A stretch of 64,000 bases of DNA, taken from NCBI GenBank assembly GCA_964552465.1, contig CAZKGR010000002.1, positions 186,001 through 250,000 of the forward strand. The letters are read 5' to 3'. Under the pieces are notes generated by a model. That model saw only the letters and a program-made list of their open reading frames with translations. It did not search any database and had not been told where the DNA came from. This document shows, one piece after another, positions 26,304-34,830 of the stretch. The stretch's first letter is position 1. Each line of letters begins with the position of its first letter. The stretch comes from BMS3BBIN04 sp964552465. GTDB lineage: Bacteria; Electryoneota; Electryoneia; Electryoneales; Electryoneaceae. A program made the translations under genes and the position numbers.

Positions 26304-28073
26304 ATGTACAGAACTCATACTTGCGGCGAACTGCGTGGCACAGACGACCAGCAAACCGTAACCCTCGCCGGGTGGGTAGCGCGAGTGCGCGACCTCGGCG
26401 GTGTTATATTTCTCACCCTCCGTGACCGTTACGGAAAAACCCAACTCGTGTTCCATCCGGACGAAAACGCCGAGCTCGTCGAACAGGCCAAACGTCTGCG
26501 CGCCGAATGGGTGCTGCGTGTCGAAGGCACTGTCCGCAAACGTCCGGACGACATGATCAACTCGAAGATGCCGACTGGTGAGATTGAGGTCGTGGTCCAC
26601 TCGTACGAGAAGCTGGCGACACCTGACACACCGCCACTGTTGCCGGAAGATGAGTTCGAGCCGTCTGAGGAACACCGTCTGCGCTGGCGGTTCCTCGATC
26701 TGCGACGTGCGCGCATGCAGCGCAACCTCGCCAAACGTCACGAGCTGCTCCAGATCACCCGTCGCCATTTCAGCGAACAGGGCTTCATGGAGATTGAGAC
26801 ACCACTGCTGACACGTTCGACGCCGGAAGGTGCACGCGACTTCGTAGTCCCGAGCCGCTTGCATCATGGCCAGTGGTACGCGCTTCCGCAATCGCCACAG
26901 ACGTACAAGCAGATCCTGATGGTCAGCGGGTATGACCGTTACTTCCAGATCGTGCGCTGCTTCCGTGACGAGGATTTTCGCGCGAACCGTCAGCCGGAAT
27001 TCACCCAGATCGACCTCGAGATGGCGTTCTGCCACCCTGAGGACGTGATGAGTGTGACCGAAGGCCTGATGAAGAAGGTGTTCGAGGAACAGCTGAACGT
27101 CCCGTTCCCGGAAAAACTGCAGCAGATGAGCTTCACCGAAGCGATCCAACGGTTCGGATCGGACAAGCCGGACTTGCGTTTCGGGAATGAACTGATCGAC
27201 TTGACTGATTTGTTCGACGGGCAGGGCTTTGGTGTGATCGACAACACGGTCAAGGCTGGTGGTTGTGTCATCGGCTTGCGGGTAAACGAGCAGAAAGGTC
27301 TGTCTCGCAAGCAGGTCGGCGAGTGGGAAGCGTACGTCAAGGAGCGCGGCCTCGGTGGGCTGATGCCGCTGCGCAAGGTGGACGGCAACTGGCCCGGACC
27401 GTTGGGCAAGTTCATTCCGGAAGACCGTTTGGATCAGGCGGTTGAACGCCTGGGCCTGAACCTCGAAACCGACCTCGCGTTCGTCGCGGTTGCGCCAAGC
27501 CCACGTGTGCAGGAAGTGATGGGCATGCTGCGGCTGGAGCTAGCAATAGCGTTCGAGTGGATTCCGGCCGACAAGCACGAGTTGCTGTGGGTGGTCGACT
27601 TCCCACTACTCGAGTACGATGAGGAAGCGAAGCGATATGTTGCCCTGCATCACCCGTTCACGGCGCCTGATCCTGTAACTTATGAACAATACAAGGACAG
27701 CGATCCGACGAAGATTCTGAGCCAGGCGTATGACCTTGTGTGGAATGGGGAAGAAGTGGCCGGTGGGTCAATCCGTATCCACGATCAGGCGATGCAAATG
27801 AAGATGTTCGAGTTGCTGGGAATGTCGCAGGAAGAAGCGAAGATGCGCTTCAGCTTCCTGATGGAAGCCCTCGAGTATGGTGCCCCACCGCACGGCGGTC
27901 TGGCGTTCGGATTCGACCGCTTGGTGATGCTGATTACTGGCGAATCGTCCATCCGTGACGTCATCCCGTTCCCGAAAACTACTCAGGCGGTGGCACTGTT
28001 CGAAGGAGCGCCGGGTGGGATTGACGGATCACAATTACGTGAATTAGGGCTTTCGACGAAAAGTGATACCTAG
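26304..28073 (+). CDS. aspS: Aspartyl-tRNA synthetase (bacterial type)
   Basis: The 589-residue protein has the expected bacterial AspRS length. It has an N-terminal OB anticodon-binding domain (LAGWVARVRDLGGVIFLTLRD), class II motif 2 (FRDEDFRANRQPEFTQIDLE), the GAD insertion (about 290-415) and motif 3 (GLAFGFDRLVML). It charges tRNA-Asp, or both Asp and Asn tRNAs if the organism uses the amidotransferase route. A long frame on the opposite strand is a shadow. Start at ATG 26304 gives the canonical N-terminus MYRTHTCGEL. Confidence 0.97.
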   Translation: MYRTHTCGELRGTDDQQTVTLAGWVARVRDLGGVIFLTLRDRYGKTQLVFHPDENAELVEQAKRLRAEWVLRVEGTVRKRPDDMINSKMPTGEIEVVVHSYEKLATPDTPPLLPEDEFEPSEEHRLRWRFLDLRRARMQRNLAKRHELLQITRRHFSEQGFMEIETPLLTRSTPEGARDFVVPSRLHHGQWYALPQSPQTYKQILMVSGYDRYFQIVRCFRDEDFRANRQPEFTQIDLEMAFCHPEDVMSVTEGLMKKVFEEQLNVPFPEKLQQMSFTEAIQRFGSDKPDLRFGNELIDLTDLFDGQGFGVIDNTVKAGGCVIGLRVNEQKGLSRKQVGEWEAYVKERGLGGLMPLRKVDGNWPGPLGKFIPEDRLDQAVERLGLNLETDLAFVAVAPSPRVQEVMGMLRLELAIAFEWIPADKHELLWVVDFPLLEYDEEAKRYVALHHPFTAPDPVTYEQYKDSDPTKILSQAYDLVWNGEEVAGGSIRIHDQAMQMKMFELLGMSQEEAKMRFSFLMEALEYGAPPHGGLAFGFDRLVMLITGESSIRDVIPFPKTTQAVALFEGAPGGIDGSQLRELGLSTKSDT

Positions 28074-28299
28074 TTTAACCAGATTTTCGGCTCTGAACGC
28101 AGTTCCGGGCCCCAATTGCCTTGACTTTGCAAACAAGTACCGGTAATTTTCCGGGCAAAGCAAACAAAATCCAGCGGTGCGGATTTTTGAAGCCTGGGCG
28201 GGCGCGGAACGCGGTGGTACCAACCATCTTTCCATAGTAAACTGCCTCAGGAATACGAAACCAAACTGCGGAATGCTTTACCACACAGTAGAGGGGAGC

Positions 28300-28584
28300 A
28301 TGAAACGTACGGGTCTATTGGGTTTACTCCTGGTGTTTGTGCTTGCACTCGTGCTTGGCACGGGTTGCACCAAATACGCCAGTGAAGAGGATCTCCAGCA
28401 GTTGGATGAGCAGCGCAGCGCTGCCCTGTCTGCTGAACAGTCGCTCGATGGCTGCGAAGATGAAACTTCGCGCATGGAACGTCTGAAGGCAGAAAAGGAT
28501 GCCGAACTGCAGGAAGTTCGCGCGGAGAAACAGGCTGTCAAGCGCCGCCTGGATGCGCAGAACAAAGACGTGGAGGGCATGTAA
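28300..28584 (+). CDS. Small coiled-coil lipoprotein
   Basis: The 94-residue protein begins at ATG 28300 (GAGGGGAGC upstream); a longer frame from 28177 is rejected because it lacks a ribosome site and hides the signal peptide. The lipobox is VLGTGC, with Cys as the lipidation site. The mature part is a charged helix rich in Glu, Lys and Arg with heptad-like spacing. Function is unknown. The LysM gene begins directly after its stop, so the pair may form an envelope unit binding peptidoglycan. Confidence 0.75.
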   Translation: MKRTGLLGLLLVFVLALVLGTGCTKYASEEDLQQLDEQRSAALSAEQSLDGCEDETSRMERLKAEKDAELQEVRAEKQAVKRRLDAQNKDVEGM

Positions 28585-29454
28585 ATGACGAAGCGTACTT
28601 TGATCCTCGCTGCCATGATTCTACTGGTAGCCTTTGCGATGCCGGGTTATGCCCAGGATCGCGAAATGCTGTACGAAGATTACGAGATCGAGCTGCAGGA
28701 GTGGCAACAGCGTGAAGCTGATGCCAAGGCCGGTCTTGTTGATTGCGAAGAAGCAAAAAATGCTCTGAGCGCTGAAATCGAAGGTTTGGAAGGCGAAATC
28801 GCTGCTGCATGGCAGGAGATTTATAACATGCTCGGCATCACTGAAGCTGATGTTGACGCATTCGCCGACCAGCTTGATGACGTAGCCCGCCGCTTGGGTG
28901 AATTCGGACGTCTCTCACCAGAGCAGATGTTTGAACGTCAGGATGAGCTGACAGCATTGGAAGATGAGCTTGACCAGTTGGCAATGTTGCCAGCGGCAAT
29001 GCTCAGCCAATTCGCAAACAGGATTGATCGTTATCGCCGGGACATTGACAATTATCGCGGTCGCATGGCTGGTCCGCGTTCTGTCAAGTACAACGTGATG
29101 AGTGGCGATCACCTGTGGGGCATTTCCGCGATGGCTGATCACTACGGTGACGGTTCCAAGTGGATGCGCATTTATTCAGTGAACCGTGAAAGAATCGACG
29201 ATCCGGATCTCATCTTCCCGGACCAGATCATCACTGTTCCGCTGGACATCGATCCGAACACACAGTACCTCGTCCGAGGCGGCGACAACCTGGCGACGAT
29301 CTCGAGTATGATCTATGGCGATCCTTTCCAGTGGCGCAAGCTGTATGAAGCCAACCAGGACCTGATTCCGGATCCGAACCTGATTTACACAAATACGATT
29401 CTACAGGTTCCGGGGCGCGGCCCGAACTCAGGCTCAGGCGTTAGTGAACGGTAA
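28585..29454 (+). CDS. Secreted coiled-coil protein with two LysM domains
   Basis: The 289-residue protein has a signal peptide (MTKRTLILAAMILLVAFAMPGYA), a helical region (about 30-155) rich in Glu and Asp, and two LysM motifs: one near YNVMSGDHLWGISAMADHYG and one near YLVRGGDNLATISSMIYGD, the second followed by NLIYTNTILQVP. LysM binds N-acetylglucosamine polymers such as peptidoglycan. The gene starts immediately after the lipoprotein stop codon, so the two are almost certainly co-expressed. It has no enzymatic domain, so a structural or cell-wall-tethering role is likely. Confidence 0.85.
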   Translation: MTKRTLILAAMILLVAFAMPGYAQDREMLYEDYEIELQEWQQREADAKAGLVDCEEAKNALSAEIEGLEGEIAAAWQEIYNMLGITEADVDAFADQLDDVARRLGEFGRLSPEQMFERQDELTALEDELDQLAMLPAAMLSQFANRIDRYRRDIDNYRGRMAGPRSVKYNVMSGDHLWGISAMADHYGDGSKWMRIYSVNRERIDDPDLIFPDQIITVPLDIDPNTQYLVRGGDNLATISSMIYGDPFQWRKLYEANQDLIPDPNLIYTNTILQVPGRGPNSGSGVSER

Positions 29455-29502
29455 CGATGACCCTGACAAACTGAATTGTCTTGATAAGTCAAGAGGCTGA
29501 TC

Positions 29503-29545
29503 AAAGCGGCCCTGACCGGATACGTTTATCCGGTGGGCCGCTTTT
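29503..29545 (+). terminator. Intrinsic terminator after the LysM gene
   Basis: AAAGCGGCCC pairs with GGGCCGCTTT around an inner hairpin ACCGGATA/TATCCGGT; TTTTC follows. It ends only six bases before the PhoH start, so the phoH transcript must read through it or begin in the hairpin region. Confidence 0.8.
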
Positions 29546-29551
29546 CTTGCT

Positions 29552-30601
29552 ATGATGATCGACTACAGCATACCTGTTGATCCGACGCAACTCCCAAGTA
29601 TCGTCGGACCACAAGATCGCAACTTGCGACGTCTGAATGAAGTCGTTCGCTCGAGACTGGTGGTGCGTGGAAGCTCTGTTTTCGTTTCCGGACCACCTGA
29701 AGAGGAAGCCGCTCTGCGCTCGGTCATTCGCGATTTGAGCAGTGTCGCGAAACAGGGACCGGTCGAGCTGGCGGATTTGGACTCGGCGTTGTCGTTGGCA
29801 GGATTGTCCGTCACCAGCACCCGAGACACAAAGGGCGATAATGGTGATGGTCTGCTCGTATTCGAACGCAAAGGATTGTTGCTGAAGACAAGATCCGTCA
29901 ACCAGGCGGCTTACATACGGGCTACAGAACAAGCGGATCTCGTGTTTGCTATCGGCCCTGCCGGTACAGGAAAGACTTATCTGGCAGTCGCAGTTGCTGT
30001 GAAAGCGCTGGTGAACCAGGAAGTAGACAGGATTATTCTTGTCCGACCAGTTGTCGAAGCTGGCGAAAAGCTCGGTTTTCTGCCCGGTGACATTGACGAA
30101 AAAGTGGATCCATATTTCCGTCCATTAAATGACGCGCTACGCGAAATGTTGCGTCCCGAAGAACTGGCCCGCCAGAAGGATCAGGGCGGGGTTGAAATCG
30201 CGCCGCTGGCTTACATGCGCGGTCGCACGTTGAACAACAGCTTTGTTATCCTCGATGAAGCCCAGAACACGACCAGTGCACAGCTGAAGATGTTCTTAAC
30301 ACGTTTGGGAGCACGGTCACGGGCGATCGTTACGGGCGATCTGACCCAGATTGACTTGGAAAACCCGAACAGCAGTGGATTGAAAGAAGCGTTGAAGATA
30401 TTGAGCGGTATTAAGGGAATCCAATTCGTCACATTAAATCAATCAGACGTTGTGCGCCACCCATTGGTGCGCGACATTATTGATGCCTACGAGCGAACCC
30501 GTAACAACAGGCATATAGTCGAGTCTGAGGATTCGGGTGAACACCCTGCAGTACAGGAAGACGCGGAAAACATAGATGAACCCGGAGGTTCTTCTTCATG
30601 A
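29552..30601 (+). CDS. phoH: PhoH family ATPase (PhoH/PhoL)
   Basis: The 349-residue protein has an N-terminal KH-like segment (IVGPQDRNLRRL, LVVRGSSVFVSG) and a PhoH ATPase domain with Walker A (FAIGPAGTGKTYLAV), Walker B (FVILDEAQN) and VTGDLTQIDL. This form sits beside ybeY in many bacteria and is linked to RNA metabolism. Its C-terminus overlaps the next start by four bases (ATGA). No ribosome site is visible before the start, since a terminator hairpin ends six bases earlier; conservation supports a start near 29552. Confidence 0.92.
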   Translation: MMIDYSIPVDPTQLPSIVGPQDRNLRRLNEVVRSRLVVRGSSVFVSGPPEEEAALRSVIRDLSSVAKQGPVELADLDSALSLAGLSVTSTRDTKGDNGDGLLVFERKGLLLKTRSVNQAAYIRATEQADLVFAIGPAGTGKTYLAVAVAVKALVNQEVDRIILVRPVVEAGEKLGFLPGDIDEKVDPYFRPLNDALREMLRPEELARQKDQGGVEIAPLAYMRGRTLNNSFVILDEAQNTTSAQLKMFLTRLGARSRAIVTGDLTQIDLENPNSSGLKEALKILSGIKGIQFVTLNQSDVVRHPLVRDIIDAYERTRNNRHIVESEDSGEHPAVQEDAENIDEPGGSSS

Positions 30602-32919
30602 GCGACACACCACAGAGCTATGGTTTGTCACGTAAGCCCAGCACGCGTCTATACCCTGCTGTTCCGCTACTTCTGTGTCTGGGACTGGCTGTGCTCACGA
30701 TGTACTTGTTTCCTCGTCAGGGTCCGCAACCTTTCCGCCAATTCAAGCTGGGTGAAATCAGTCCGCAAGAGATCATCGCACCGTTTACCTTTGACCTGCT
30801 GAAAAGTGACCAGGAATTAGTTGATGAACGGGATCTCGCTCGCGCAGAGGTGTTGCCAGTCTTTGTCCGCGATGATTCAGTCAGCATAAACATGCTGGGT
30901 CGACTGCGAGACAGCCTGGCGAAGATTCGCCAGACCGCGTTAAGCATTCATACGACAGACACTCTGGACGGAGCATTGGGTGATTTTGGACGTGAAGCAC
31001 TCACCCAGATTCGAGTTGAATATGAAGTGTCAATTAACGATAACGCATGGAAATATCTGATAGACAGTACTCAGTCGGGGGTTCTTCCGACGCGCGAAAG
31101 CATGATGAGAACGGTGCTTCGCGATTTGTACAGCCGCGGAGTACTCAATATTCCACAACAGCAGATTGAAACAGTTGAAAGCCGAATACGCATCATCGAT
31201 GGAGCGGAAGAACAATCCATCGAGTCAGAGCGCTTATTCGATTATGAGTCAGCACATGAAGAAGCATTGACCCGATTGGCTGAGCTGATGGAAGTGACGC
31301 TCGCCGATGAAGATTCCACACTTAAGATCGCCTACGAATTAGTCAGCTCGTTTATCCGTCCAAACCTGATCTACAACGCCACGGAAACAGATACTCGCCG
31401 GGACAAGGCTGTTGCCCAGGTTGCGTTGACCAAGGGAACGGTGTTTGAAAACGAACGAATCATTGATTCAAATGAGCGTGTCCAGGATCTGCATCTCGAT
31501 AAATTGAGGTCTTTGGAAGTCGAATTAACGAATATGGCCGGTCGAGATCAGAACTTCTGGCAGATGATGATGCCGTGGGCTGGTCGCTTCCTGTTTGCCG
31601 CATCTGTGTTCTTTTTCCTCGGGTACTGGTTGTACAGATCCCACTATGAGATCTATGTACGTCTGAATCAGCTACTGCTTATCTGGACGATATTTGCAGG
31701 AATGATCTTGCTTCACGGGCTGATTTTTGTTCGACAAGACATTAATCTGTATCTCTTTCCTGCTGCATTGGGAGCAATGATTCTGGCGATTGCATTCAAT
31801 GCTCGAATCGCACTGTTGTATTCGATTTTCCTGAGCCTGATCGTGGGCGGTTTATCGGGTTTTGACCTACTCAGCAGCCTGATTGTGCTCCTACCGTCAT
31901 CGATCAGCATCTTCGCAGTATTACGGGTGAAAACACGTTTACAGATCATGAGATCAGCGATCCTGATCTTTATCGGTGGCTTGGCCGCAGTGTTGATCGA
32001 GCACATGTTGAGCTTGCAATTGGATACCGATGTGGTTTCCGAAATCGGATACCTGGCAATCAATGCCATCAGCTCACCATTGATTGCTCTGGGAATGCTC
32101 CTGGTTATCGAGCCCATCTTTCAGGTCACATCCGATTTGACATTGCTGGAGCTGGCTGATCTGAATCGCCCTCTGCTGAAACGATTGTCCCTCGAAGCAC
32201 CGGGAACATATCACCACAGCATCATGGTTGGAAATCTGGCGGAATCAGCCGCTGAGCAAATTCATGCCAATCCGTTACTGGTTCGCGCAGGTGCGTATTA
32301 TCACGACATCGGCAAGATGGCCCGTCGTGAATACTTTGTCGAGAATCAATCCTCAGCTCAGGGCAACATCCATGATTCACTGGAACCGGAAGAGTCAGCG
32401 AAAATGCTGGCGGACCATGTAATTCGTGGTGTAGAAATCGCTGATCGGTTCCGTGTACCTGAGAATATCAAAGCATTCATCCGCGAGCATCACGGAACCA
32501 GCGTGATGGTCTATTTCTATAATCGTGCATTATCGTTGCGACCAGAAGGTTCTGTCGACGAAAATGAGTTCCGCTACCCAGGACCAAAACCCCAGAGCAA
32601 GGAAACTGGTATCCTGATGCTGGCTGACAGTGCGGAAGCTGCTACCCGCAGTCTCGATGATCCGAGTGCGGACAATATCGAAGGGAAAGTCCGTGATGTC
32701 ATTATCAATAAATATCGGGATGGAGAGCTGGATGAATGCCCGTTGACAATGCACGATCTCGGCGAGATTATCAGCGCATTCGTTCCAGTATTACAGGGTA
32801 TGCACCACCATCGCATCCGTTATCCATCGCGAGAAGAGATTGAGTCGAGACGCGAGAAGGCACAATCATTTCAGAAAGAAGTAACTGCTGAAGTACCGAC
32901 CGCCGAGGATGAGTCATGA
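30598..32919 (+). CDS. 7TM-HD family phosphodiesterase (PgpH-like)
   Basis: The 773-residue protein has one N-terminal membrane helix, a large extracytoplasmic 7TMR-HDED domain (about 55-330), about seven transmembrane helices (330-505) and a cytoplasmic HD domain. HD motifs are APGTYHHSIMVGNLAE, AGAYYHDIGKMARREYF and REHHGTSVM. PgpH proteins hydrolyse cyclic di-AMP in Firmicutes, and this family is usually encoded between phoH and ybeY. The gene overlaps phoH by four bases at its start and ybeY by four bases at its end. The nucleotide substrate here is inferred from family only. Confidence 0.9.
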   Translation: MSDTPQSYGLSRKPSTRLYPAVPLLLCLGLAVLTMYLFPRQGPQPFRQFKLGEISPQEIIAPFTFDLLKSDQELVDERDLARAEVLPVFVRDDSVSINMLGRLRDSLAKIRQTALSIHTTDTLDGALGDFGREALTQIRVEYEVSINDNAWKYLIDSTQSGVLPTRESMMRTVLRDLYSRGVLNIPQQQIETVESRIRIIDGAEEQSIESERLFDYESAHEEALTRLAELMEVTLADEDSTLKIAYELVSSFIRPNLIYNATETDTRRDKAVAQVALTKGTVFENERIIDSNERVQDLHLDKLRSLEVELTNMAGRDQNFWQMMMPWAGRFLFAASVFFFLGYWLYRSHYEIYVRLNQLLLIWTIFAGMILLHGLIFVRQDINLYLFPAALGAMILAIAFNARIALLYSIFLSLIVGGLSGFDLLSSLIVLLPSSISIFAVLRVKTRLQIMRSAILIFIGGLAAVLIEHMLSLQLDTDVVSEIGYLAINAISSPLIALGMLLVIEPIFQVTSDLTLLELADLNRPLLKRLSLEAPGTYHHSIMVGNLAESAAEQIHANPLLVRAGAYYHDIGKMARREYFVENQSSAQGNIHDSLEPEESAKMLADHVIRGVEIADRFRVPENIKAFIREHHGTSVMVYFYNRALSLRPEGSVDENEFRYPGPKPQSKETGILMLADSAEAATRSLDDPSADNIEGKVRDVIINKYRDGELDECPLTMHDLGEIISAFVPVLQGMHHHRIRYPSREEIESRREKAQSFQKEVTAEVPTAEDES

Positions 32920-33521
32920 TGCGGTTGATAATCGATTTGGAAGGCTGGTCGCTGGGCGGAGAAGAACGAATGCTCGAGTGGTTGCTGGCTGAAGCAAAAA
33001 CTGAATCACTTGACTTGGACTATATCCAATTTATCCTGATCAACGATGATCAGATCCGCGAATTGAACGAGCAGTATTTGCGGCACGATGGTCCGACGGA
33101 CGTTATCACTTTCAACTACCAGGAAATGGGTCTGGAAGGTCTTGATGATGAAGTTGACCTCGAACCAGAAAATTTAGTCGAAGCCGAAGCGTTGGAACCA
33201 GACGAAAATACTTCATCCATAGCGATCGAAGAGACAGAGGTTTCAGACGAAAACGATGACGATGACAGTTTCCCCGACGCTGAAATCTATGTTAGCTTGC
33301 AAACAGCACAAAAGCAGGCCGTACATTTTGAATGTACAGTGACTGAAGAAGTATCACGTCTTCTCCTTCACGGGGTGTTGCACCTTGCAGGATGGGACGA
33401 CAATACAGCTGCGAAGCGTGAAGCCATGACCCGACGTGAAGACGACGGCTTGGCTCGAGCGGGACGTGTAGCCGGCGTCCTGACGTGGCAAATCAACGAA
33501 CCGGTGGATACGAGGGGCTAA
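32916..33521 (+). CDS. ybeY: rRNA maturation RNase YbeY with acidic insertion
   Basis: The 201-residue protein has the YbeY core: LNEQYLRHDGPTDVITF (TDVITF 61-66) and the metal motif HGVLHLAGWDD with H152 and H156. The usual third histidine (HGxLHLxGYDH) is D162; related KD variants occur in Bacteroidetes YbeY. Between the TDVITF strand and the next strand (FPDAEIYVS, from about 119) there are about 40 extra residues, almost all Glu, Asp, Val or Ser, absent from ordinary YbeY of about 150 residues. YbeY takes part in 16S rRNA 3'-end maturation and ribosome quality control. It overlaps the 7TM-HD gene by four bases. Confidence 0.88.
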   Translation: MMRLIIDLEGWSLGGEERMLEWLLAEAKTESLDLDYIQFILINDDQIRELNEQYLRHDGPTDVITFNYQEMGLEGLDDEVDLEPENLVEAEALEPDENTSSIAIEETEVSDENDDDDSFPDAEIYVSLQTAQKQAVHFECTVTEEVSRLLLHGVLHLAGWDDNTAAKREAMTRREDDGLARAGRVAGVLTWQINEPVDTRG

Positions 33522-33528
33522 TCAGGAG

Positions 33529-34830
33529 GTGGACAGTCAATCATACGGGACAGAGATCGTAGTCTTCATTGCACTGCTCGTCCTGTCAGCGTTCTTTTCC
33601 GGTAGCGAAACCGCATTTTTCTCCCTCTCGAAGGCGCAGATCCGCAGTCTGCGCGAACGGACGGATTCTGGGGCACGTCGTGTTGTTAGCATGCTCGACC
33701 GTCCCCGTGAGTTACTCGTTGCTATCCTGATTGGGAATACCGTTGTCAACACCTCTGCAGCAAGCGTTGCCGCACTTGCAGTAACGCAAGCCGCGCTCGC
33801 AGCCGGGCTCGATCCAAGGTGGGCGCTAGTCCTTCAGATTCTGATTGTTACGTTCCTGCTAATTGTCCTCGTCGAGATTTCACCGAAAGTTTTCGCCTTG
33901 CGTCATAACGAGCGCTGGGCGTTGCTCATGTCCGGCTTGGTACGCCTGGCAACGCTGATACTTTGGCCGTTTAGCTGGTTGCTCGTCAAGTTCGTTGACA
34001 ATCTGGCCAAAATATTTGGCGTCGAAGCGACTCGCATCCTGTTCAGTGAAGAGGAATTGCGCACACTCGCAGAAGTCAGTGAAGAACACGGTGTCCTCGA
34101 GGAAGATGAGCGCGAGATGATTCACTCCATCTTCGAGTTCGGTGAAACCGAAGCTGGCGAGATCATGGTTCCGCGCATCGACATGATCGCGGTACCACAA
34201 GACGAACGAGTGGACCAGGTAATCCAGACGATACGTGAACACGGGCACAGCCGTATTCCCGTCTATGATAAGGATGTTGACCATATCGTCGGCATTCTGT
34301 ACGCGAAAGATCTGATTGGGGCCAACACCAACGGTCACAGCGGAAAACCGGTCAGTGAAGTGATGCGTGAGGCGTATTTTGTGCCTGAAAGCAAGCGCAT
34401 AGCGACGTTGTTGAAAGAGTTTCAGAAGAACAAAATTCACATGGCAATCGTGGTGGATGAGTACGGCGGTACCGAGGGTCTGGTCACAATGGAAGACGTG
34501 ATCGAGGAGATCGTCGGCGAAATCCACGACGAATTCGATACAGAGGAAGAGATCTTCAAGCGTCTAGACACTGGAGACTTCCTCGTTTTGGCCAAAATGG
34601 AAGTGTCGGATTTCAATCGTGAAATCGGCGAGGATGTCGTTCCGACGGATGAGGACTACGACACGCTGGGCGGATTCATATTCGCACTGGCAGGCGAAGT
34701 TCCCACGCCGGGGCAGGAGTTCCAGCATTCGGGTTGGAGTTTCAGGGTAAACGCGGTCGATGGCAATCGGGTCCTCTCTCTCCGTGTACATCCTCCCGCC
34801 GACGCGCAGGTCGAGGATCACAACGATTGA
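33529..34830 (+). CDS. CNNM/CBS-domain membrane protein (hemolysin C / CorC family)
   Basis: The 433-residue protein has an N-terminal CNNM transmembrane domain (SAFFSGSETAFFSLSKAQIR; TVVNTSAASVAAL; VEISPKVFALRHNERWA), a CBS pair (from about 205; MVPRIDMIAVP, SRIPVYDKDVDHIVGILYAKDL, VVDEYGGTEGLVTMEDVIEEIVGEI) and a C-terminal CorC/HlyC transporter-associated domain. The family moves or senses divalent cations such as Mg2+ or Co2+. The apparent start is a GTG at 33529 that overlaps AGGAGGTG; an upstream GAGGGG eleven bases away may be the real ribosome site. It sits seven bases after ybeY, a common neighbour. Confidence 0.88.
   Translation: MDSQSYGTEIVVFIALLVLSAFFSGSETAFFSLSKAQIRSLRERTDSGARRVVSMLDRPRELLVAILIGNTVVNTSAASVAALAVTQAALAAGLDPRWALVLQILIVTFLLIVLVEISPKVFALRHNERWALLMSGLVRLATLILWPFSWLLVKFVDNLAKIFGVEATRILFSEEELRTLAEVSEEHGVLEEDEREMIHSIFEFGETEAGEIMVPRIDMIAVPQDERVDQVIQTIREHGHSRIPVYDKDVDHIVGILYAKDLIGANTNGHSGKPVSEVMREAYFVPESKRIATLLKEFQKNKIHMAIVVDEYGGTEGLVTMEDVIEEIVGEIHDEFDTEEEIFKRLDTGDFLVLAKMEVSDFNREIGEDVVPTDEDYDTLGGFIFALAGEVPTPGQEFQHSGWSFRVNAVDGNRVLSLRVHPPADAQVEDHND

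Noticed and set aside
26286..27149. 287-codon minus-strand frame within aspS
   Set aside because: Opposite strand of conserved AspRS motifs; no recognisable domain.
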